A model generated the notes under the pieces. That model saw nothing but the letters and a program-made list of their open reading frames with translations, was not told the DNA's origin and made no database searches. This document shows, one piece after another, positions 1-12,819 of a stretch of DNA of 64,000 bases. The position numbers were made by a program, and so were the translations under genes. Source of the DNA: Oxalobacter formigenes (GTDB lineage: Bacteria > Pseudomonadota > Gammaproteobacteria > Burkholderiales > Burkholderiaceae_D); assembly GCA_023667225.1 (NCBI GenBank), contig JAMPAN010000005.1:16090-80089 (forward strand), written 5' to 3'. Position 1 is the stretch's first letter. Each line of letters starts with the position of its first letter.

Positions 1-568
1 TTTCCCGCGTATCCTCCAGACGGTTTTCTGTTTCCCTGCGCCGTTCCCTATATTTGGAAACACCCGCCGCCTCCTCCAGAAAAACCCGCAGCTCATCCGG
101 ACGCGCCTCAATAATGCGCGCAATCATCCCCTGGCCGATAATGGCATAGGCACGCGGCCCAAGGCCGGTACCCATAAAAATCTCCTGAATATCCCGGCGG
201 CGGACATTCATATTATTAATATGGTAAGAGGAGGCCCCCTCCCGCGTCAGCACCCGCCTGACAGCTAGCTCGTCATAACGCCCCCATTGCCCGGAAACCC
301 GTCCATCCTCATTATCAAACGCCAGCTCAACAGAAGCCCGGCCGGAAGGCTTGCGCTCCATCGTACCGTTAAAAATCACATCCCGCATAGATTCGCCGCG
401 CAGCTCCGAAGCACGGGATTCGCCAAGCACCCAGCGCACTGCATCAATAATATTGGACTTGCCGCAGCCATTCGGTCCGACAACGCCAATTAACTGCCCC
501 TGTATATGGACAGTCGTCGGATCGACAAATGACTTGAACCCCGATAATTTGATTGAAGTAAGACGCAC
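1..568 (-). CDS. smc: SMC chromosome condensation ATPase, N-terminal part (runs off the left edge)
   Basis: Only the first 189 or so codons are present. The protein starts with a GTG codon and reads [14 protein letters not shown], followed by the Walker A segment GPNGCGKSN, which is typical of the SMC ATPase head. The hinge, coiled coils and Walker B half lie outside the window. SMC proteins dimerise, associate with ScpA/ScpB and help compact and segregate the chromosome. The GTG start was chosen because homologues begin at this point and no in-frame ATG lies closer. The gene is divergent from pbpG, with about 245 bp between them. Confidence 0.93.
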   Translation of the reverse strand, partial: MRLTSIKLSGFKSFVDPTTVHIQGQLIGVVGPNGCGKSNIIDAVRWVLGESRASELRGESMRDVIFNGTMERKPSGRASVELAFDNEDGRVSGQWGRYDELAVRRVLTREGASSYHINNMNVRRRDIQEIFMGTGLGPRAYAIIGQGMIARIIEARPDELRVFLEEAAGVSKYRERRRETENRLEDTRE

Positions 569-778
569 AGTTTCCGGCAAAAAGATGGATAAACAGCCAG
601 CGCATATCATACCATTGCGCTGTTTCAGCTTTCATAAAAACAATCAGGCATCCATTAATGCAAAACAAGATAAAATTCATACTTTGAAAGAACCATTTTC
701 TATTATCCTTCATAAGGAAGGCTTTGCTTCTTGCCATAATTTCTTAAATATGCCATCAGGAATGGCAGGCAAGTACGC

Positions 779-784
779 TATAAT
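779..784 (+). promoter_or_regulatory. Candidate -10 box (TATAAT) upstream of pbpG
   Basis: A perfect TATAAT lies 30 bp before the pbpG start codon, in the smc/pbpG intergenic region. No good -35 hexamer is seen at the expected spacing, so this is only a candidate. Confidence 0.3.
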
Positions 785-813
785 GGGAAAAAATTTTTAC
801 CGGTGAAAAAAGC

Positions 814-1932
814 ATGGGCAAATTAAAGCATGGACTCATTGCTTTCCTGATGTTGTGGATACTGGGAGGCCTGTCTGTTTACGCTGCACCAAAAAAAGCA
901 GCCAATACCAAAAAAGCTGTTGTTGCGCTAAACAAGAAAAAAGCGAAAAAAACAGGCAAGCGGGTATATGCCACCCGCGACGCCACGGGACAAATCCGGG
1001 TAGACCGCAGGGTAACTGCCACGCGCAAGCTGCTTGCACAGGATCAGGGCCATGCCCTGGCTTACCGGCGCGGTTCAATCCGGTTGGCACCCATTATGTT
1101 TCCAGAGTTTGCCTCGCCTTCAAACAGAACCTCATCCTCCGTTGCCCAGCAGGCCGGCCTTGACAAGACAACCGATCCGCTTGCCTTGAGTTCCTGCGCT
1201 GCCTATGTGCTGGATCAATCCACACTGGATGTCCTTTTCCAGAAAAATGCCGCTATCGCCTTGCCCATGGCGTCCATTACCAAACTGATGACAGGGCTGG
1301 TTGTAGTTGAATCCATGCAGGACATGAGTGAAATCATTGAAATCACCCGGGAAGACGCCAGCCGCGCCCTCAGTTCCCGGCTTAAAGTCGGCACAAAAAC
1401 AACACGGGGCAACCTGCTTCATCTGGCCCTGATGAGTTCGGAAAACCGGGCAGCCGCAGCACTGGGGCGCAGTTATCCCGGCGGCTATGCCGCTTTTATC
1501 GCCGCCATGAACATCAAGGCACAAATCCTCGGCATGGCACATACCCACTATGTTGATACCACCGGGCTTTCCAGCCAGAACGTAGCCAGCGCACAAGACT
1601 TGGCAAAACTGGTTATGGCGGCAGCGCAACACCCGATCCTCAGGCAATTCTCAACCGACACGGGCTATATCATGAACGATGGCATCCGGCCGGTTCATTA
1701 TGCCAACACCAACAGGCTGGTTCACAACCCCGGCATGAATATTGAACTGCAAAAAACCGGATTTACCTCCGCCGCCGGCAACTGCCTTGTTATGCAGGTT
1801 ATTATCGGCGAACGTCCGATTGTCATGGTTTTTCTCGACGCCAAAGGGAAAGAATCCCGTATTGCCGATGTCATGAAAATCCGCAACTGGGTTCAGCGAA
1901 CCTATAACGAAACAGAAAAACCGCAAGCCTGA
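814..1932 (+). CDS. pbpG: D-alanyl-D-alanine endopeptidase (PBP7/8 type)
   Basis: This is a low-molecular-weight penicillin-binding protein of 372 residues that would cut D-Ala-DAP cross-links in peptidoglycan in the periplasm. An N-terminal signal peptide (about residues 1-24) is followed by a Lys-rich linker. The three serine-peptidase S11 motifs are in order: SITK (Ser154, Lys157), SEN (Ser209-Asn211) and KTG (314-316). The length exceeds E. coli PBP7 because of the basic linker between residues 25 and 75. The gene stands alone on the plus strand and converges with purA at a strong terminator. DacA/DacC-type carboxypeptidases are less likely, because the C-terminal amphipathic anchor is not apparent. 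Confidence 0.85.
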   Translation: MGKLKHGLIAFLMLWILGGLSVYAAPKKAANTKKAVVALNKKKAKKTGKRVYATRDATGQIRVDRRVTATRKLLAQDQGHALAYRRGSIRLAPIMFPEFASPSNRTSSSVAQQAGLDKTTDPLALSSCAAYVLDQSTLDVLFQKNAAIALPMASITKLMTGLVVVESMQDMSEIIEITREDASRALSSRLKVGTKTTRGNLLHLALMSSENRAAAALGRSYPGGYAAFIAAMNIKAQILGMAHTHYVDTTGLSSQNVASAQDLAKLVMAAAQHPILRQFSTDTGYIMNDGIRPVHYANTNRLVHNPGMNIELQKTGFTSAAGNCLVMQVIIGERPIVMVFLDAKGKESRIADVMKIRNWVQRTYNETEKPQA

Positions 1933-1948
1933 TAATCTATCTTCTAAC

Positions 1949-1986
1949 AAAAAAGGAAGAAGCCTTTCCTTGCTTCTTCCTTTTTT
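1949..1986. terminator. Bidirectional rho-independent terminator between pbpG and purA
   Basis: A 15-bp perfect stem (1949-1963 with 1972-1986) with an 8-nt loop carries a run of T on each strand (A-run at the left, T-run at the right). It sits between two convergent genes and can serve both. Confidence 0.9.
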
Positions 1987-2007
1987 CACAGAATATCTTC
2001 GGCTATT

Positions 2008-4480
<2,473 letters not shown>

Positions 4481-4556
4481 GGTGTTAATATACCGTCATC
4501 ATAAAATAACAGGAACAGATTGCCGGCAAACATACGCTGCCGCCGCATCATTTTTC

Positions 4557-5420
4557 TTATTTCGGGCTTTTCATATACCGGAAAAACTCGGAAGAAGGGT
4601 CAACCACTATAACATCTTTTTTACTGTTAAAACTGGCTCTGTAAGCCTCCAGACTCCGGTAAAAGCGGTAAAACTCCGGGTTCTGCCCAAAAGCCTGCGC
4701 ATAAATCCGCGATGCTTTGGCATCGCCCTGTCCCCGGATCTTTTCCGCCTCACGATAAGATTCTGCCAAAATAACCGTTCTCTGCCTGTCGGCATCGGCC
4801 TGGATTTTTTCGGATTCGGCCGCCCCTGTCGAACGCAATTCATTGGCAACCCGGGTCCGTTCGGATTTCATCCTCTCGTAAACAGAATTGTTTACCTGTT
4901 CAACATAATCCAGGCGTTTGATCCGGATATCCACAATCTGGATACCAATCTGCCTTGCTTCATCAGACATTTTCTTTTTGATAGCCGCCATGAGACTGTC
5001 CCTGTCTCCGGCAATAACCTGGCGCAACGTTCGTTTGGTAATCTCATCATTTAACGAAGCCTTGACAATTTGCGCCAGCCTGTCCTGGGTGCGCTGCTCA
5101 TCAGCGCCAAAGCTGACGTAATACAGCTTGGGATCCACAATACGCCATTTCACATACCAGTCCACCAGAATATTCATCTTCTCCGCTGTAATGATACGGT
5201 CCGGCTCATGGGTCTCGCTTGATAAAATCCGTTTGTCCAGGAAAACCACGTTCTGCAAGGGCGCAGGCAGCTTGATATGGAATCCGGGATCTTCAATAAC
5301 ATTTTTCACCTCTCCCAAAGCAAACACAATGGCGTACTGTCTTTGGTCAACAACAAAAATCCCGCTTAAAAAGATAACGATAGCTGCCAAAGCGCCCGCC
5401 AGATAAACAACACGCCGCAT
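4557..5420 (-). CDS. hflC: HflC, membrane protease-modulator subunit
   Basis: This is a band-7/SPFH protein of 287 residues that pairs with HflK to form the periplasm-exposed HflKC cage around FtsH. One N-terminal membrane segment (about residues 4-23) precedes the SPFH domain (DQRQYAIVFALGEV onward) and an Ala/Glu-rich helical region. Its start codon overlaps the hflK stop by one base, so the two are translationally coupled. The DUF2065 small gene often found between hflC and hisZ in this order is absent; only 76 bp separate them. Confidence 0.95.
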   Translation of the reverse strand: MRRVVYLAGALAAIVIFLSGIFVVDQRQYAIVFALGEVKNVIEDPGFHIKLPAPLQNVVFLDKRILSSETHEPDRIITAEKMNILVDWYVKWRIVDPKLYYVSFGADEQRTQDRLAQIVKASLNDEITKRTLRQVIAGDRDSLMAAIKKKMSDEARQIGIQIVDIRIKRLDYVEQVNNSVYERMKSERTRVANELRSTGAAESEKIQADADRQRTVILAESYREAEKIRGQGDAKASRIYAQAFGQNPEFYRFYRSLEAYRASFNSKKDVIVVDPSSEFFRYMKSPK

Positions 5421-6703
5421 TACCGTCCTCCCCTGTTCCTTGATTCCCTCAGGCGGTCAGACCCATCTCCCGATGCAGGCGTCTGCTGCCGAACCGGAGC
5501 CTGCACACGGGCAGTCCCCTCGGATTCGCCCTCAGACTCTGCCGGCGGCTGCTGAGGAGCCGCTGTCTGGGAAACCAGCTTGTCAAACGGCAAATACAGC
5601 AAATTACTGCCGCTTCGCACATCCATCATCAACTTGGTCGTCTTGGAAAAAATATCCTGCATAGTCTCAATATACATCCTGTCCCTTGTCACTCCGGATG
5701 CCTTTTGATACTCCGCCACAATCATCCTGAACCGTTCTGCATCGCCTTCCGCATTGGCGACTACCCGGTCACGATATCCTTCTGCCTCCTGTATCAGGCG
5801 GGCAGCCGTACCCTTGGCACGGGGAATAACTGCATTGGCATAGGCTTCGCCCTCATTCTTCTGGCGTTCCCTGTCCTGTCCTGCCTTGACAGCATCGTCA
5901 AATGCCGCCTGCACCTGCTCAGGCGGCTGGACACCCTGCATCGTGACATTGGTAATCTGTATGCCTGCCTGATACTGGTCAAAAATCTGCTGCATCAGTG
6001 CCTGCGTATCTGCCGCAATCTGGTCGCGCCCCTCATAAAGGACAAAATCCATCTTGTTTTTGCCCACAATTTCACGAATGGACGCTTCAGCAACCTGGCG
6101 CACCATTTCTTCCTGATCACGGTTATTGAACACCCAGTCCGCCGCATTCTTTAAGCGGTACTGGACAGCAAACTGAATATCGACAATATTCTCGTCATTG
6201 GTGAGCATCAGAGCTTCCTTGGGCTGCTTGTTCTTTAAGGAAGAGCGATAGCCGACCTCCACCGTCCTTACCTGTGAAACATTGACAACCTCATGGGACT
6301 GAAAAGGGCTGGGATAACGCCAGTTGACCCCCGAAGGCGTCATTTTGCTATACCGCCCAAACGTCATCACCACACCCGTCTCGCCTTCCTGGACAATAAA
6401 AAAACCCGTGCCAATCCAGAAAAGCAACGCCACCGCCGCCAGAATAATCAGACCGGTATGCAACCCCCGGCGCCTGTTTGCCTCATCATCATAATTGGCG
6501 TTATCAGGCTCCTGCCCATTTCCAGGCGCATCGCCGCCTCTGTTTTTTTTCCCGAACAGCCGGTTTAAGCGCTCATTGAAACTGTTCCACATCCTGTCTA
6601 TTTCAGGCGGGGCTTTACGGTCGTCATTTCCCGGTCCCCGACCAAAAAGATCCTGAAATAGAGGTAAAAACCTGCGTAAACCGTCTAATAAAAAGCGAGC
6701 CAT
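5420..6703 (-). CDS. hflK: HflK, membrane protease-modulator subunit
   Basis: This is the 427-residue partner of HflC in the FtsH-regulating complex. The N-terminal 80 residues are polar and rich in Gly, Asn and Asp, followed by one membrane segment (about residues 87-106). The SPFH/band-7 domain starts at VQEGETGVVMTFGRYS, and the C-terminal tail is low-complexity (Pro/Gln/Arg-rich). The long N-terminal start was kept because the stretch PPEIDRMWNSFNERLNRLFG is conserved in related HflK proteins. Confidence 0.95.
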   Translation of the reverse strand: MARFLLDGLRRFLPLFQDLFGRGPGNDDRKAPPEIDRMWNSFNERLNRLFGKKNRGGDAPGNGQEPDNANYDDEANRRRGLHTGLIILAAVALLFWIGTGFFIVQEGETGVVMTFGRYSKMTPSGVNWRYPSPFQSHEVVNVSQVRTVEVGYRSSLKNKQPKEALMLTNDENIVDIQFAVQYRLKNAADWVFNNRDQEEMVRQVAEASIREIVGKNKMDFVLYEGRDQIAADTQALMQQIFDQYQAGIQITNVTMQGVQPPEQVQAAFDDAVKAGQDRERQKNEGEAYANAVIPRAKGTAARLIQEAEGYRDRVVANAEGDAERFRMIVAEYQKASGVTRDRMYIETMQDIFSKTTKLMMDVRSGSNLLYLPFDKLVSQTAAPQQPPAESEGESEGTARVQAPVRQQTPASGDGSDRLRESRNRGGR

Positions 6704-6733
6704 TCGTCTTAACTGATATTAAAATAAGCCTGC

Positions 6734-7903
6734 CTAAAGCTGTCCGTCCTGATCCGGCATTTCAGAACGCGTACGCAATCGCTTCGCTTCCATGGCATAC
6801 TCCGTTACAGCCTGCCTTAACAGCGGGAGTCCATCACCCGTGCGCGCACTGACCAAAACGCGTTGAATTTTACCATACTCATCCCGTTCCAGCCCCGGAT
6901 CCAGGCCCGCCAGGTCAATCTTGTTCAACACAACCAGTTGCGGCACCGTATCCGCTCCAATTTCCTTCAACACCAGATTAACCTGCTCAACCTGATCCCT
7001 GCGGGTCGGGCTGGCCGCATCCACAACATGCAGCAATAAATCCGCATGAACCGTTTCTTCCAGCGTTGCCCTGAAAGCCGCCACAAGCTGGTGGGGCAGT
7101 TCACGCACAAAACCGACTGTATCGGAAACCACTGCATTGCCCGCCTCTTCCAGATAAACCCGGCGCGAAGTCGTATCCAGCGTGGCAAACAACTGGTCTG
7201 CCACATAAGTTCCCGCCTTGGTCAACGCATTGAAAAGGGTTGATTTTCCCGCATTGGTATATCCAACCAGCGAAAAAGAAAAAGTATGACTCCGATTGCG
7301 GGAGCGCCGCTGGGTTTCATGCTGTTTTTGCAGTTTTTCCAGACGGGAGTGCAGCATTTTGACCCGATCGCCAATCAGGCGGCGGTCAGTCTCAAGCTGG
7401 GTCTCTCCGGGACCGCGCAAGCCAATTCCCCCTTTCTGCCGTTCAAGATGCGTCCATCCCCTGACCAGACGGGTGGAAAGATGCTGCAATTGCGCCAGCT
7501 CAACTTGCAGCTTGCCCTCATGGCTTTTTGCCCGTTGGGCAAAAATATCCAGGATCAGACTCGTTCTGTCCACTACGCCAATATCCAGTCGGCGCTCCAG
7601 GTTACGCTGCTGCGCAGGCGACAGTGCATGATTGAAAATAACCAGACCGCACTGATATTGCGAAATAGCCTCCGCCACCTCGTCAGCCTTGCCGCTGCCG
7701 ATAAAAAGCGCCGCATCCGGACTGGCGCGCTTCATCGTCACGCTGGATACTGGCTCTGCCCCTGCCGATTGGGCGAGCAAAGCCAGTTCCTCCATGCTGG
7801 AAGAAAAATCGCTTTTCCCAAAATCCACGCCGACAAGAAGCGCGCGTAAACCGTCTTCTTTTCCGGCTTTCTTTTCTTTTGAAATATCAGGTATGCTGCG
7901 CAT
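6734..7903 (-). CDS. hflX: HflX ribosome-splitting GTPase
   Basis: HflX is a GTPase that binds the 50S subunit and rescues stalled or heat-damaged ribosomes. The N-terminal HflX domain holds the motif [18 protein letters not shown] (seen as [15 protein letters not shown]), and the G domain has GYTNAGKST (G1), DTVGF (G3) and NKID (G4). A start at the ATG at 7903 was chosen: it gives the usual N-terminus and a 17-bp overlap with hfq. The longer open frame upstream runs back through hfq in another frame and is not expected to be coding. Confidence 0.93.
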   Translation of the reverse strand: MRSIPDISKEKKAGKEDGLRALLVGVDFGKSDFSSSMEELALLAQSAGAEPVSSVTMKRASPDAALFIGSGKADEVAEAISQYQCGLVIFNHALSPAQQRNLERRLDIGVVDRTSLILDIFAQRAKSHEGKLQVELAQLQHLSTRLVRGWTHLERQKGGIGLRGPGETQLETDRRLIGDRVKMLHSRLEKLQKQHETQRRSRNRSHTFSFSLVGYTNAGKSTLFNALTKAGTYVADQLFATLDTTSRRVYLEEAGNAVVSDTVGFVRELPHQLVAAFRATLEETVHADLLLHVVDAASPTRRDQVEQVNLVLKEIGADTVPQLVVLNKIDLAGLDPGLERDEYGKIQRVLVSARTGDGLPLLRQAVTEYAMEAKRLRTRSEMPDQDGQL

Positions 7904-8126
7904 CAGGATGCATGTTGACCGGACGGGAAGGAACAACAGTGGAAATGGCATGTTTATATACCATCTGGGTGACACTGTTACGCAGCAAAACAACATACTG
8001 GTCAAACGATTCAATCTGTCCCTGGAGTTTAATCCCGTTAATCAGATAAATTGAAACCGGAACATGTTCCTTTCTCAGAATATTGAGAAAGGGATCCTGC
8101 AACATTTGTCCTTTACCAGTGTTCAT
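7887..8126 (-). CDS. hfq: RNA chaperone Hfq
   Basis: Hfq is a hexameric Sm-like RNA chaperone that helps small RNAs pair with mRNAs. The 79-residue protein contains the conserved core LLQDPFLN-like start ([18 protein letters not shown]), the Sm1 region with [10 protein letters not shown], and the Sm2 motif [10 protein letters not shown]. The ATG at 8126 was chosen because a GGAG lies 5 nt upstream and homologues start there; an upstream in-frame ATG adds five residues without support. It is cotranscribed with hflX, as in many proteobacteria. Confidence 0.97.
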   Translation of the reverse strand: MNTGKGQMLQDPFLNILRKEHVPVSIYLINGIKLQGQIESFDQYVVLLRNSVTQMVYKHAISTVVPSRPVNMHPDAQHT

Positions 8127-8250
8127 ACAGACTCCATTCATTAATTGTTATTCGAGGTTGGAGATAAATCGGCTACTCAGGCAAAGCATGGTGATTCAAT
8201 CAGCAAACAATCTACTATACCGTATTTACAGCCGGCGCACCTGACTCCAT

Positions 8251-9597
8251 TCACTTTCCTTTATCAGGCGCAAACGGATTCTTTCCGGTTCTGAATTCAA
8301 TGCGCAAAGGCGTTCCGGTCAAAGAAAATGCGTCTCTGAAATGTCTTTCCAGATAGCGCCGGTAATCCTGGCCAATATGCTCCAGTCCGTTGCCGTGTAT
8401 CACAATCACAGGCGGATTTTTTCCTCCCTGGTGCGCATACCGCATCTTCGGACGGATAGCGCCTTTTGCCCTTGGCGGCTGTTGGTGTTCTACGGCATTC
8501 TTGAGTACACGGGTCAGCCGCGGCGTGGAAAGATCAGCCACTGCTGCCGCGTATGCCGCATCAATAGATCGCATCAGCGAAGAAAGGCCGGTATGCTTTA
8601 ACGCAGAAATATAATGAAACCGGGAAAAAGAAAGGAAATGAAGCTTGCGTTCCGCCTCACTTTTCACATTTCCCCGTGTATCTTCCGGCAAACCATCCCA
8701 CTTATTAATGCCCACCACCAGCGCTTTGCCGCTTTCCAGAATAAAACCGGCAATATGCGCGTCCTGCTCTGCAATATCCTGCCTTGCATCCAGCAAAAGC
8801 AAAACGACATGCGCATCGGAAATCGCCTGCAAGGTTTTAACTACCGAAAACTTTTCTACCGCATGAAACACTTTCCCCCTGCGGCGCAATCCTGCCGTAT
8901 CAATCAGGGTATAACGTTTTTTGCCGCGCTCAAAAGGAATTTCAATCGCATCGCGCGTTGTACCAGGCAAATCAAAGGCAATAACCCTCTCCTCACCGAC
9001 AAGCGCATTGATCAGGGTAGATTTCCCTACATTCGGCCGCCCGACAACAGCCAGGCGAACAGGCAAATCCTCTGTTTCAGGCTCACCCTCCGCTGATTCC
9101 CCTGGCGGAACCGCTGCCAGCGCAGCTTCCAGCATGGCATAAACACCATCGCCATGGGCAGAAGAAATAACCAGCGGCGCTCCCAGTCCCAATTCATAAA
9201 AATCGGCGGCAACCGCCGTATATTTCATTCCTTCAGCCTTATTGACAACCAGAACAACCGGCCGCCCGGAACGGCGAAGATACTCCGTGATAGACTTGTC
9301 ATGAGGCGTTATCCCCTGCCTGCCGTCCACCATCAGAACAACAACATCCGCCTCGGCAACTGCCTGCCGGGTTTGTCCGGCCATCTCGCGCAGTATGCCA
9401 TCCTTGGCAACCGGTTCAAACCCGCCGGTATCAATAACCAGGAAAGGACGGTTTCCTATCCTTCCCTCGCCATAGTGCCTGTCCCTTGTCAACCCCGGAA
9501 AATCAGCCACCAGCGCATCCCGGGAGCGGGTAAGCCGATTAAAAAGCGTGGATTTGCCCACATTGGGCCGGCCCACCAGGGCAATAACCGGTTTCAT
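8251..9597 (-). CDS. der: Ribosome assembly GTPase Der (EngA)
   Basis: The protein has two tandem G domains, each starting with [10 protein letters not shown] (near residues 8 and 190), and a C-terminal KH-like domain, the architecture found only in Der/EngA. It acts late in 50S subunit assembly. At 448 residues it has the normal length. It follows bamB with one base between stop and start, matching the widespread bamB-der pairing. Confidence 0.96.
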   Translation of the reverse strand: MKPVIALVGRPNVGKSTLFNRLTRSRDALVADFPGLTRDRHYGEGRIGNRPFLVIDTGGFEPVAKDGILREMAGQTRQAVAEADVVVLMVDGRQGITPHDKSITEYLRRSGRPVVLVVNKAEGMKYTAVAADFYELGLGAPLVISSAHGDGVYAMLEAALAAVPPGESAEGEPETEDLPVRLAVVGRPNVGKSTLINALVGEERVIAFDLPGTTRDAIEIPFERGKKRYTLIDTAGLRRRGKVFHAVEKFSVVKTLQAISDAHVVLLLLDARQDIAEQDAHIAGFILESGKALVVGINKWDGLPEDTRGNVKSEAERKLHFLSFSRFHYISALKHTGLSSLMRSIDAAYAAAVADLSTPRLTRVLKNAVEHQQPPRAKGAIRPKMRYAHQGGKNPPVIVIHGNGLEHIGQDYRRYLERHFRDAFSLTGTPLRIEFRTGKNPFAPDKGK

Positions 9598-9598
9598 G

Positions 9599-10753
9599 TC
9601 AATTTACCATCAAAGCCTGAAGACGGCCGCCCGTCGTCTGGATAATCAGCTTGCCGCCAACAACCAGCGGCATCGCCCTTATCGCTGAACCGTCAGTCGC
9701 CATACGCGAAACAAAAGCGCCGTCGTCCTTGGACAGAAAGTGCACATATCCCTGCAAATCGCCAACCGCCACCATTCCCTCAAAAGAAACCGGCGCAGTC
9801 AGCGCACGATAGGCAAGCCGGTCATTGCGCCACACACTTTGTCCTCTGAGATTGGAAAAAGCATAGACTGCGCCCGAATCATCCGCAGCATAAACAAAAT
9901 CATTGTCAACGCTTACGCCTACATCGCTGGACAGCTCCTTGGCCCATACCCCTCCCCCGCTGACAACATCATAGCAGGCAACCCGCCCCTGAAACGAAGC
10001 GGCGCACACCAGCCTGCCCAGCACAGCAGGCATACCCGATGTATCGGCAATCCTTTCCAGATCAGTTGTTCCCCGCGCATTGCCTACAACCACATCCCAG
10101 TTCATCCCGCCGTTGACCAGCATCAGGGAAATCATCCTCCCTCCCGGCAGAGCCACCACTGCCGTTGGACCAACAACCGCAATACCGGGGGCAGAACGCA
10201 ACATCAAGGGGGGAGAACGCCGCGTTACCATCCACTTCCGCTCTCCGGAATCCGCATCAAAACCTGAAATACGGTTATCCAGCGTACGCACCACAACCAT
10301 ATTGCCGCCAACCGCCGGCGCAGACAATGCTTCACTTGACAACAGCACCTGCCATTTTTCCTTGCCATCGGCATCAAAAGCCAGCAACACCCCGTCCTTC
10401 CCGGCAACAACGACCGTATTGCCATCTGTCCCCACACCTGCCGTCAAAGGCATACCAGCGTCAATCCGCCATATTTCGCTACCGCTTTCCGGGTCAACAC
10501 GCACAACCGTGCCTTCCGCTGAAGCAGCATAAACACTGTCATACGTCGCTGCCGGCGTAAAAATAAAATTATCCGATGAACCGATACCCAGCGACCACGA
10601 TACGGCAACAGACCGCGTCTGCTCAAACACTGCCAGTTCTGCCGGCTGGTTCCGGGGTTTTCCGCCGGAAAAAGGATTCATTGAATCCATCCACGAACAC
10701 CCCTGCAACAGAACAAGCAATGCCAGCGTCAAAACAGCCGAAAAATAACGCAT
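9599..10753 (-). CDS. bamB: Outer-membrane assembly lipoprotein BamB
   Basis: BamB is a beta-propeller lipoprotein of the BAM complex that inserts outer-membrane beta-barrel proteins. A lipoprotein signal peptide ends in the lipobox LLQGC (Cys19 from the chosen start). The body contains repeated PQQ/WD-like blades, with strands such as [14 protein letters not shown] and [12 protein letters not shown]. The start at 10753 was chosen because it begins directly at the signal peptide; the longer frame would add 15 residues before it and overlap yfgM. Confidence 0.93.
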   Translation of the reverse strand: MRYFSAVLTLALLVLLQGCSWMDSMNPFSGGKPRNQPAELAVFEQTRSVAVSWSLGIGSSDNFIFTPAATYDSVYAASAEGTVVRVDPESGSEIWRIDAGMPLTAGVGTDGNTVVVAGKDGVLLAFDADGKEKWQVLLSSEALSAPAVGGNMVVVRTLDNRISGFDADSGERKWMVTRRSPPLMLRSAPGIAVVGPTAVVALPGGRMISLMLVNGGMNWDVVVGNARGTTDLERIADTSGMPAVLGRLVCAASFQGRVACYDVVSGGGVWAKELSSDVGVSVDNDFVYAADDSGAVYAFSNLRGQSVWRNDRLAYRALTAPVSFEGMVAVGDLQGYVHFLSKDDGAFVSRMATDGSAIRAMPLVVGGKLIIQTTGGRLQALMVN

Positions 10754-10769
10754 ACGCCTTCCTGAAATT

Positions 10770-11411
10770 TTACCCTGCTGCATTACCGCCCAAATCATCC
10801 AGCTTCAACTGGATCAACGCTTTGCCGGGATCATCCGGTGCGGCAGATGAAAGCGCAGCCTGATAGGACTTTCTTGCTTCCTCCAGCTTGCCCTGGGCAT
10901 AGTACACATCTCCTATCCTGTCTTTTGCCATACTGGAAAATGCCTCCGGGAACTCTGCTGTCAGCGCCGCATAAGCCTCGTCATACTGTTTTTCATCCAG
11001 CAGAATTTCAGCCAGGCGGATACGGGCTATCGCCTTGTAACCGTCTTCCGTCCCATGATCAGCCACCCATTTCAGGCGTTCTTTTGCCATACCGGTCTCT
11101 TTGAAATCCACCGCCAGACGGGCAGCAATCAGGTTGGTCATGGCTGCATAAGCCGTCGAGCCAAATTTTTCCTGCATATCGGCAGCAATCCGCTGCGCCC
11201 GCTCATTATCATTGGACTGAACCGCGTTCTGCATCTCATAATACAGCTGTGAAGCCTGTTCTGCCTGCTTGCGCTGATAATTTCCCCACACTGTCCATGC
11301 CGTATAGGCAGCCAACGCAATAATAACCAGCCATACCAGCAAATTGCCATATTGCTTCCACCACGCCTTAAGCGCCGCCAGCTTTTCCTGCTCTTCAAGA
11401 TCGTATGCCAT
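10770..11411 (-). CDS. yfgM: YfgM-like TPR membrane protein (SecYEG/BamB-associated)
   Basis: This 213-residue protein has a short cytoplasmic N-terminus, one membrane anchor (about residues 22-42) and a periplasmic TPR domain. In E. coli YfgM associates with the Sec translocon and the chaperone PpiD. The N-terminus MAYDLEEQEKLAALKAWWK matches the family, so the ATG at 11411 is preferred over an upstream one that overlaps hisS. The hisS-yfgM-bamB-der order is conserved. Confidence 0.9.
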   Translation of the reverse strand: MAYDLEEQEKLAALKAWWKQYGNLLVWLVIIALAAYTAWTVWGNYQRKQAEQASQLYYEMQNAVQSNDNERAQRIAADMQEKFGSTAYAAMTNLIAARLAVDFKETGMAKERLKWVADHGTEDGYKAIARIRLAEILLDEKQYDEAYAALTAEFPEAFSSMAKDRIGDVYYAQGKLEEARKSYQAALSSAAPDDPGKALIQLKLDDLGGNAAG

Positions 11412-11431
11412 TTCAGTACTGATCCTTTTGT

Positions 11432-12817
11432 TCAATGAACATCATGCGGCCGTACGGCATGCAATTTGCCGCAACCGCATCTCTCATCCCCGTCTTCCGT
11501 TCCGTTGATAATCTGGTCAACCAGGTAACCGGCTACCTGTGACAATGGAACCCGGCTCTGGTTGTTTTCCATATCCGAAGAACGCAATGCCTTGATACTG
11601 GCATGGTTCCCCCTGATTTCATCTTCGCCAATAATAACGGCAAAAGCGGCGCCACTGTCATCCGCACGCTTCATCTGAGCCCTAAAACTGCTGCCGGCCG
11701 CAGCAGGAGAACAATGCAGTATTACATCAAGTCCGGTATTGCGCAAGACTTCTGCCAGAGAAAACGCCTCCAGCATGGCATCTTCACCCTGGTGAACCAC
11801 ATAAACATCGGCATGCCCACCCCCGGCAGCACCGTCCTGCTCTTTCATCAATTCAATGAGCCGTTCTACTCCCAATGCAAAACCGCAGGAAGGCGTCGGA
11901 CGGCCGCCAAGCATTTCAATCAGCGGATCATACCTGCCGCCGCCGCAAACAGTTCCCTGTGCGCCCAGCTCGCTGCTGACCCACTCAAAAACAGTCCGGT
12001 TGTAATAATCCATCCCCCTGACAAGACGGGGATTAATAGCAAAAGGAATACGATTGTGCTGCAAAATACGCTGTAATCTTTCAAAATGCTGCAACGAATC
12101 CTGATCCAGATAATCAAGCAGCCGTGGTGCGGCATTCACCATTTCCTGCATAGCCGGATTTTTGGTATCCAGAATCCGCAGAGGATTGGCATAAAGCCGC
12201 CTTTTTGCATCGTTGTCCAGCTGGTTTTCATGCTTCTCAAAATAAGCAATCAAATCAGCGCGATGGCGGTTTCTCTCTTCCGCATTGCCAATAGAATTGA
12301 TTTCCAGCCGGATATTTTTCAGTCCCAGATCATCCCAAAGACGCTGGCATAACATAATTAACTCGGCATCAATATCCGGCCCTCCGAACCCGACAGCTTC
12401 GGCACCAATCTGATGAAACTGTCTGTAACGCCCCCGCTGAGGCCGCTCATGACGAAACATGGGACCGGCATACCATAACCGCCTGGGGCCGTTATACGCC
12501 AGATTATGCTCTACAACTGCCCGAACCACCCCGGCAGTGCTTTCAGGACGCAACGTCAGCTTGTCCCCGTTTAAGGAATCCTCAAACGAGTACATTTCCT
12601 TTTCAACAATATCCGTCACTGCCCCCAGGCCGCGCGCAAACAGTGCCGTCTCCTCCACAATCGGCGTCCGGATACGCTGATACCCATAACTCTTCAATAC
12701 AGATTCCGCCGTATTTTCCAGCAAATCCCATACCGGCGCATCATCAGGCAAAATATCGTTCATGCCCTTGATGCCTGAAATCTTCCTGTTTTTAGTCACT
12801 TTTTTATCTTCAGACAT
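11432..12817 (-). CDS. hisS: Histidyl-tRNA synthetase
   Basis: This class II aminoacyl-tRNA synthetase charges tRNA-His. Motif 2 ([12 protein letters not shown]), the HisRS-specific motif [14 protein letters not shown] and motif 3 (FALGVERL) are present, followed by the C-terminal anticodon-binding domain. At 461 residues it has about 15 extra residues at the C-terminus, rich in Cys and His ([17 protein letters not shown]), which look like a read-on past the usual end. This tail is unusual but probably tolerated. Confidence 0.95.
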   Translation of the reverse strand: MSEDKKVTKNRKISGIKGMNDILPDDAPVWDLLENTAESVLKSYGYQRIRTPIVEETALFARGLGAVTDIVEKEMYSFEDSLNGDKLTLRPESTAGVVRAVVEHNLAYNGPRRLWYAGPMFRHERPQRGRYRQFHQIGAEAVGFGGPDIDAELIMLCQRLWDDLGLKNIRLEINSIGNAEERNRHRADLIAYFEKHENQLDNDAKRRLYANPLRILDTKNPAMQEMVNAAPRLLDYLDQDSLQHFERLQRILQHNRIPFAINPRLVRGMDYYNRTVFEWVSSELGAQGTVCGGGRYDPLIEMLGGRPTPSCGFALGVERLIELMKEQDGAAGGGHADVYVVHQGEDAMLEAFSLAEVLRNTGLDVILHCSPAAAGSSFRAQMKRADDSGAAFAVIIGEDEIRGNHASIKALRSSDMENNQSRVPLSQVAGYLVDQIINGTEDGDERCGCGKLHAVRPHDVH

Positions 12818-12819
12818 TT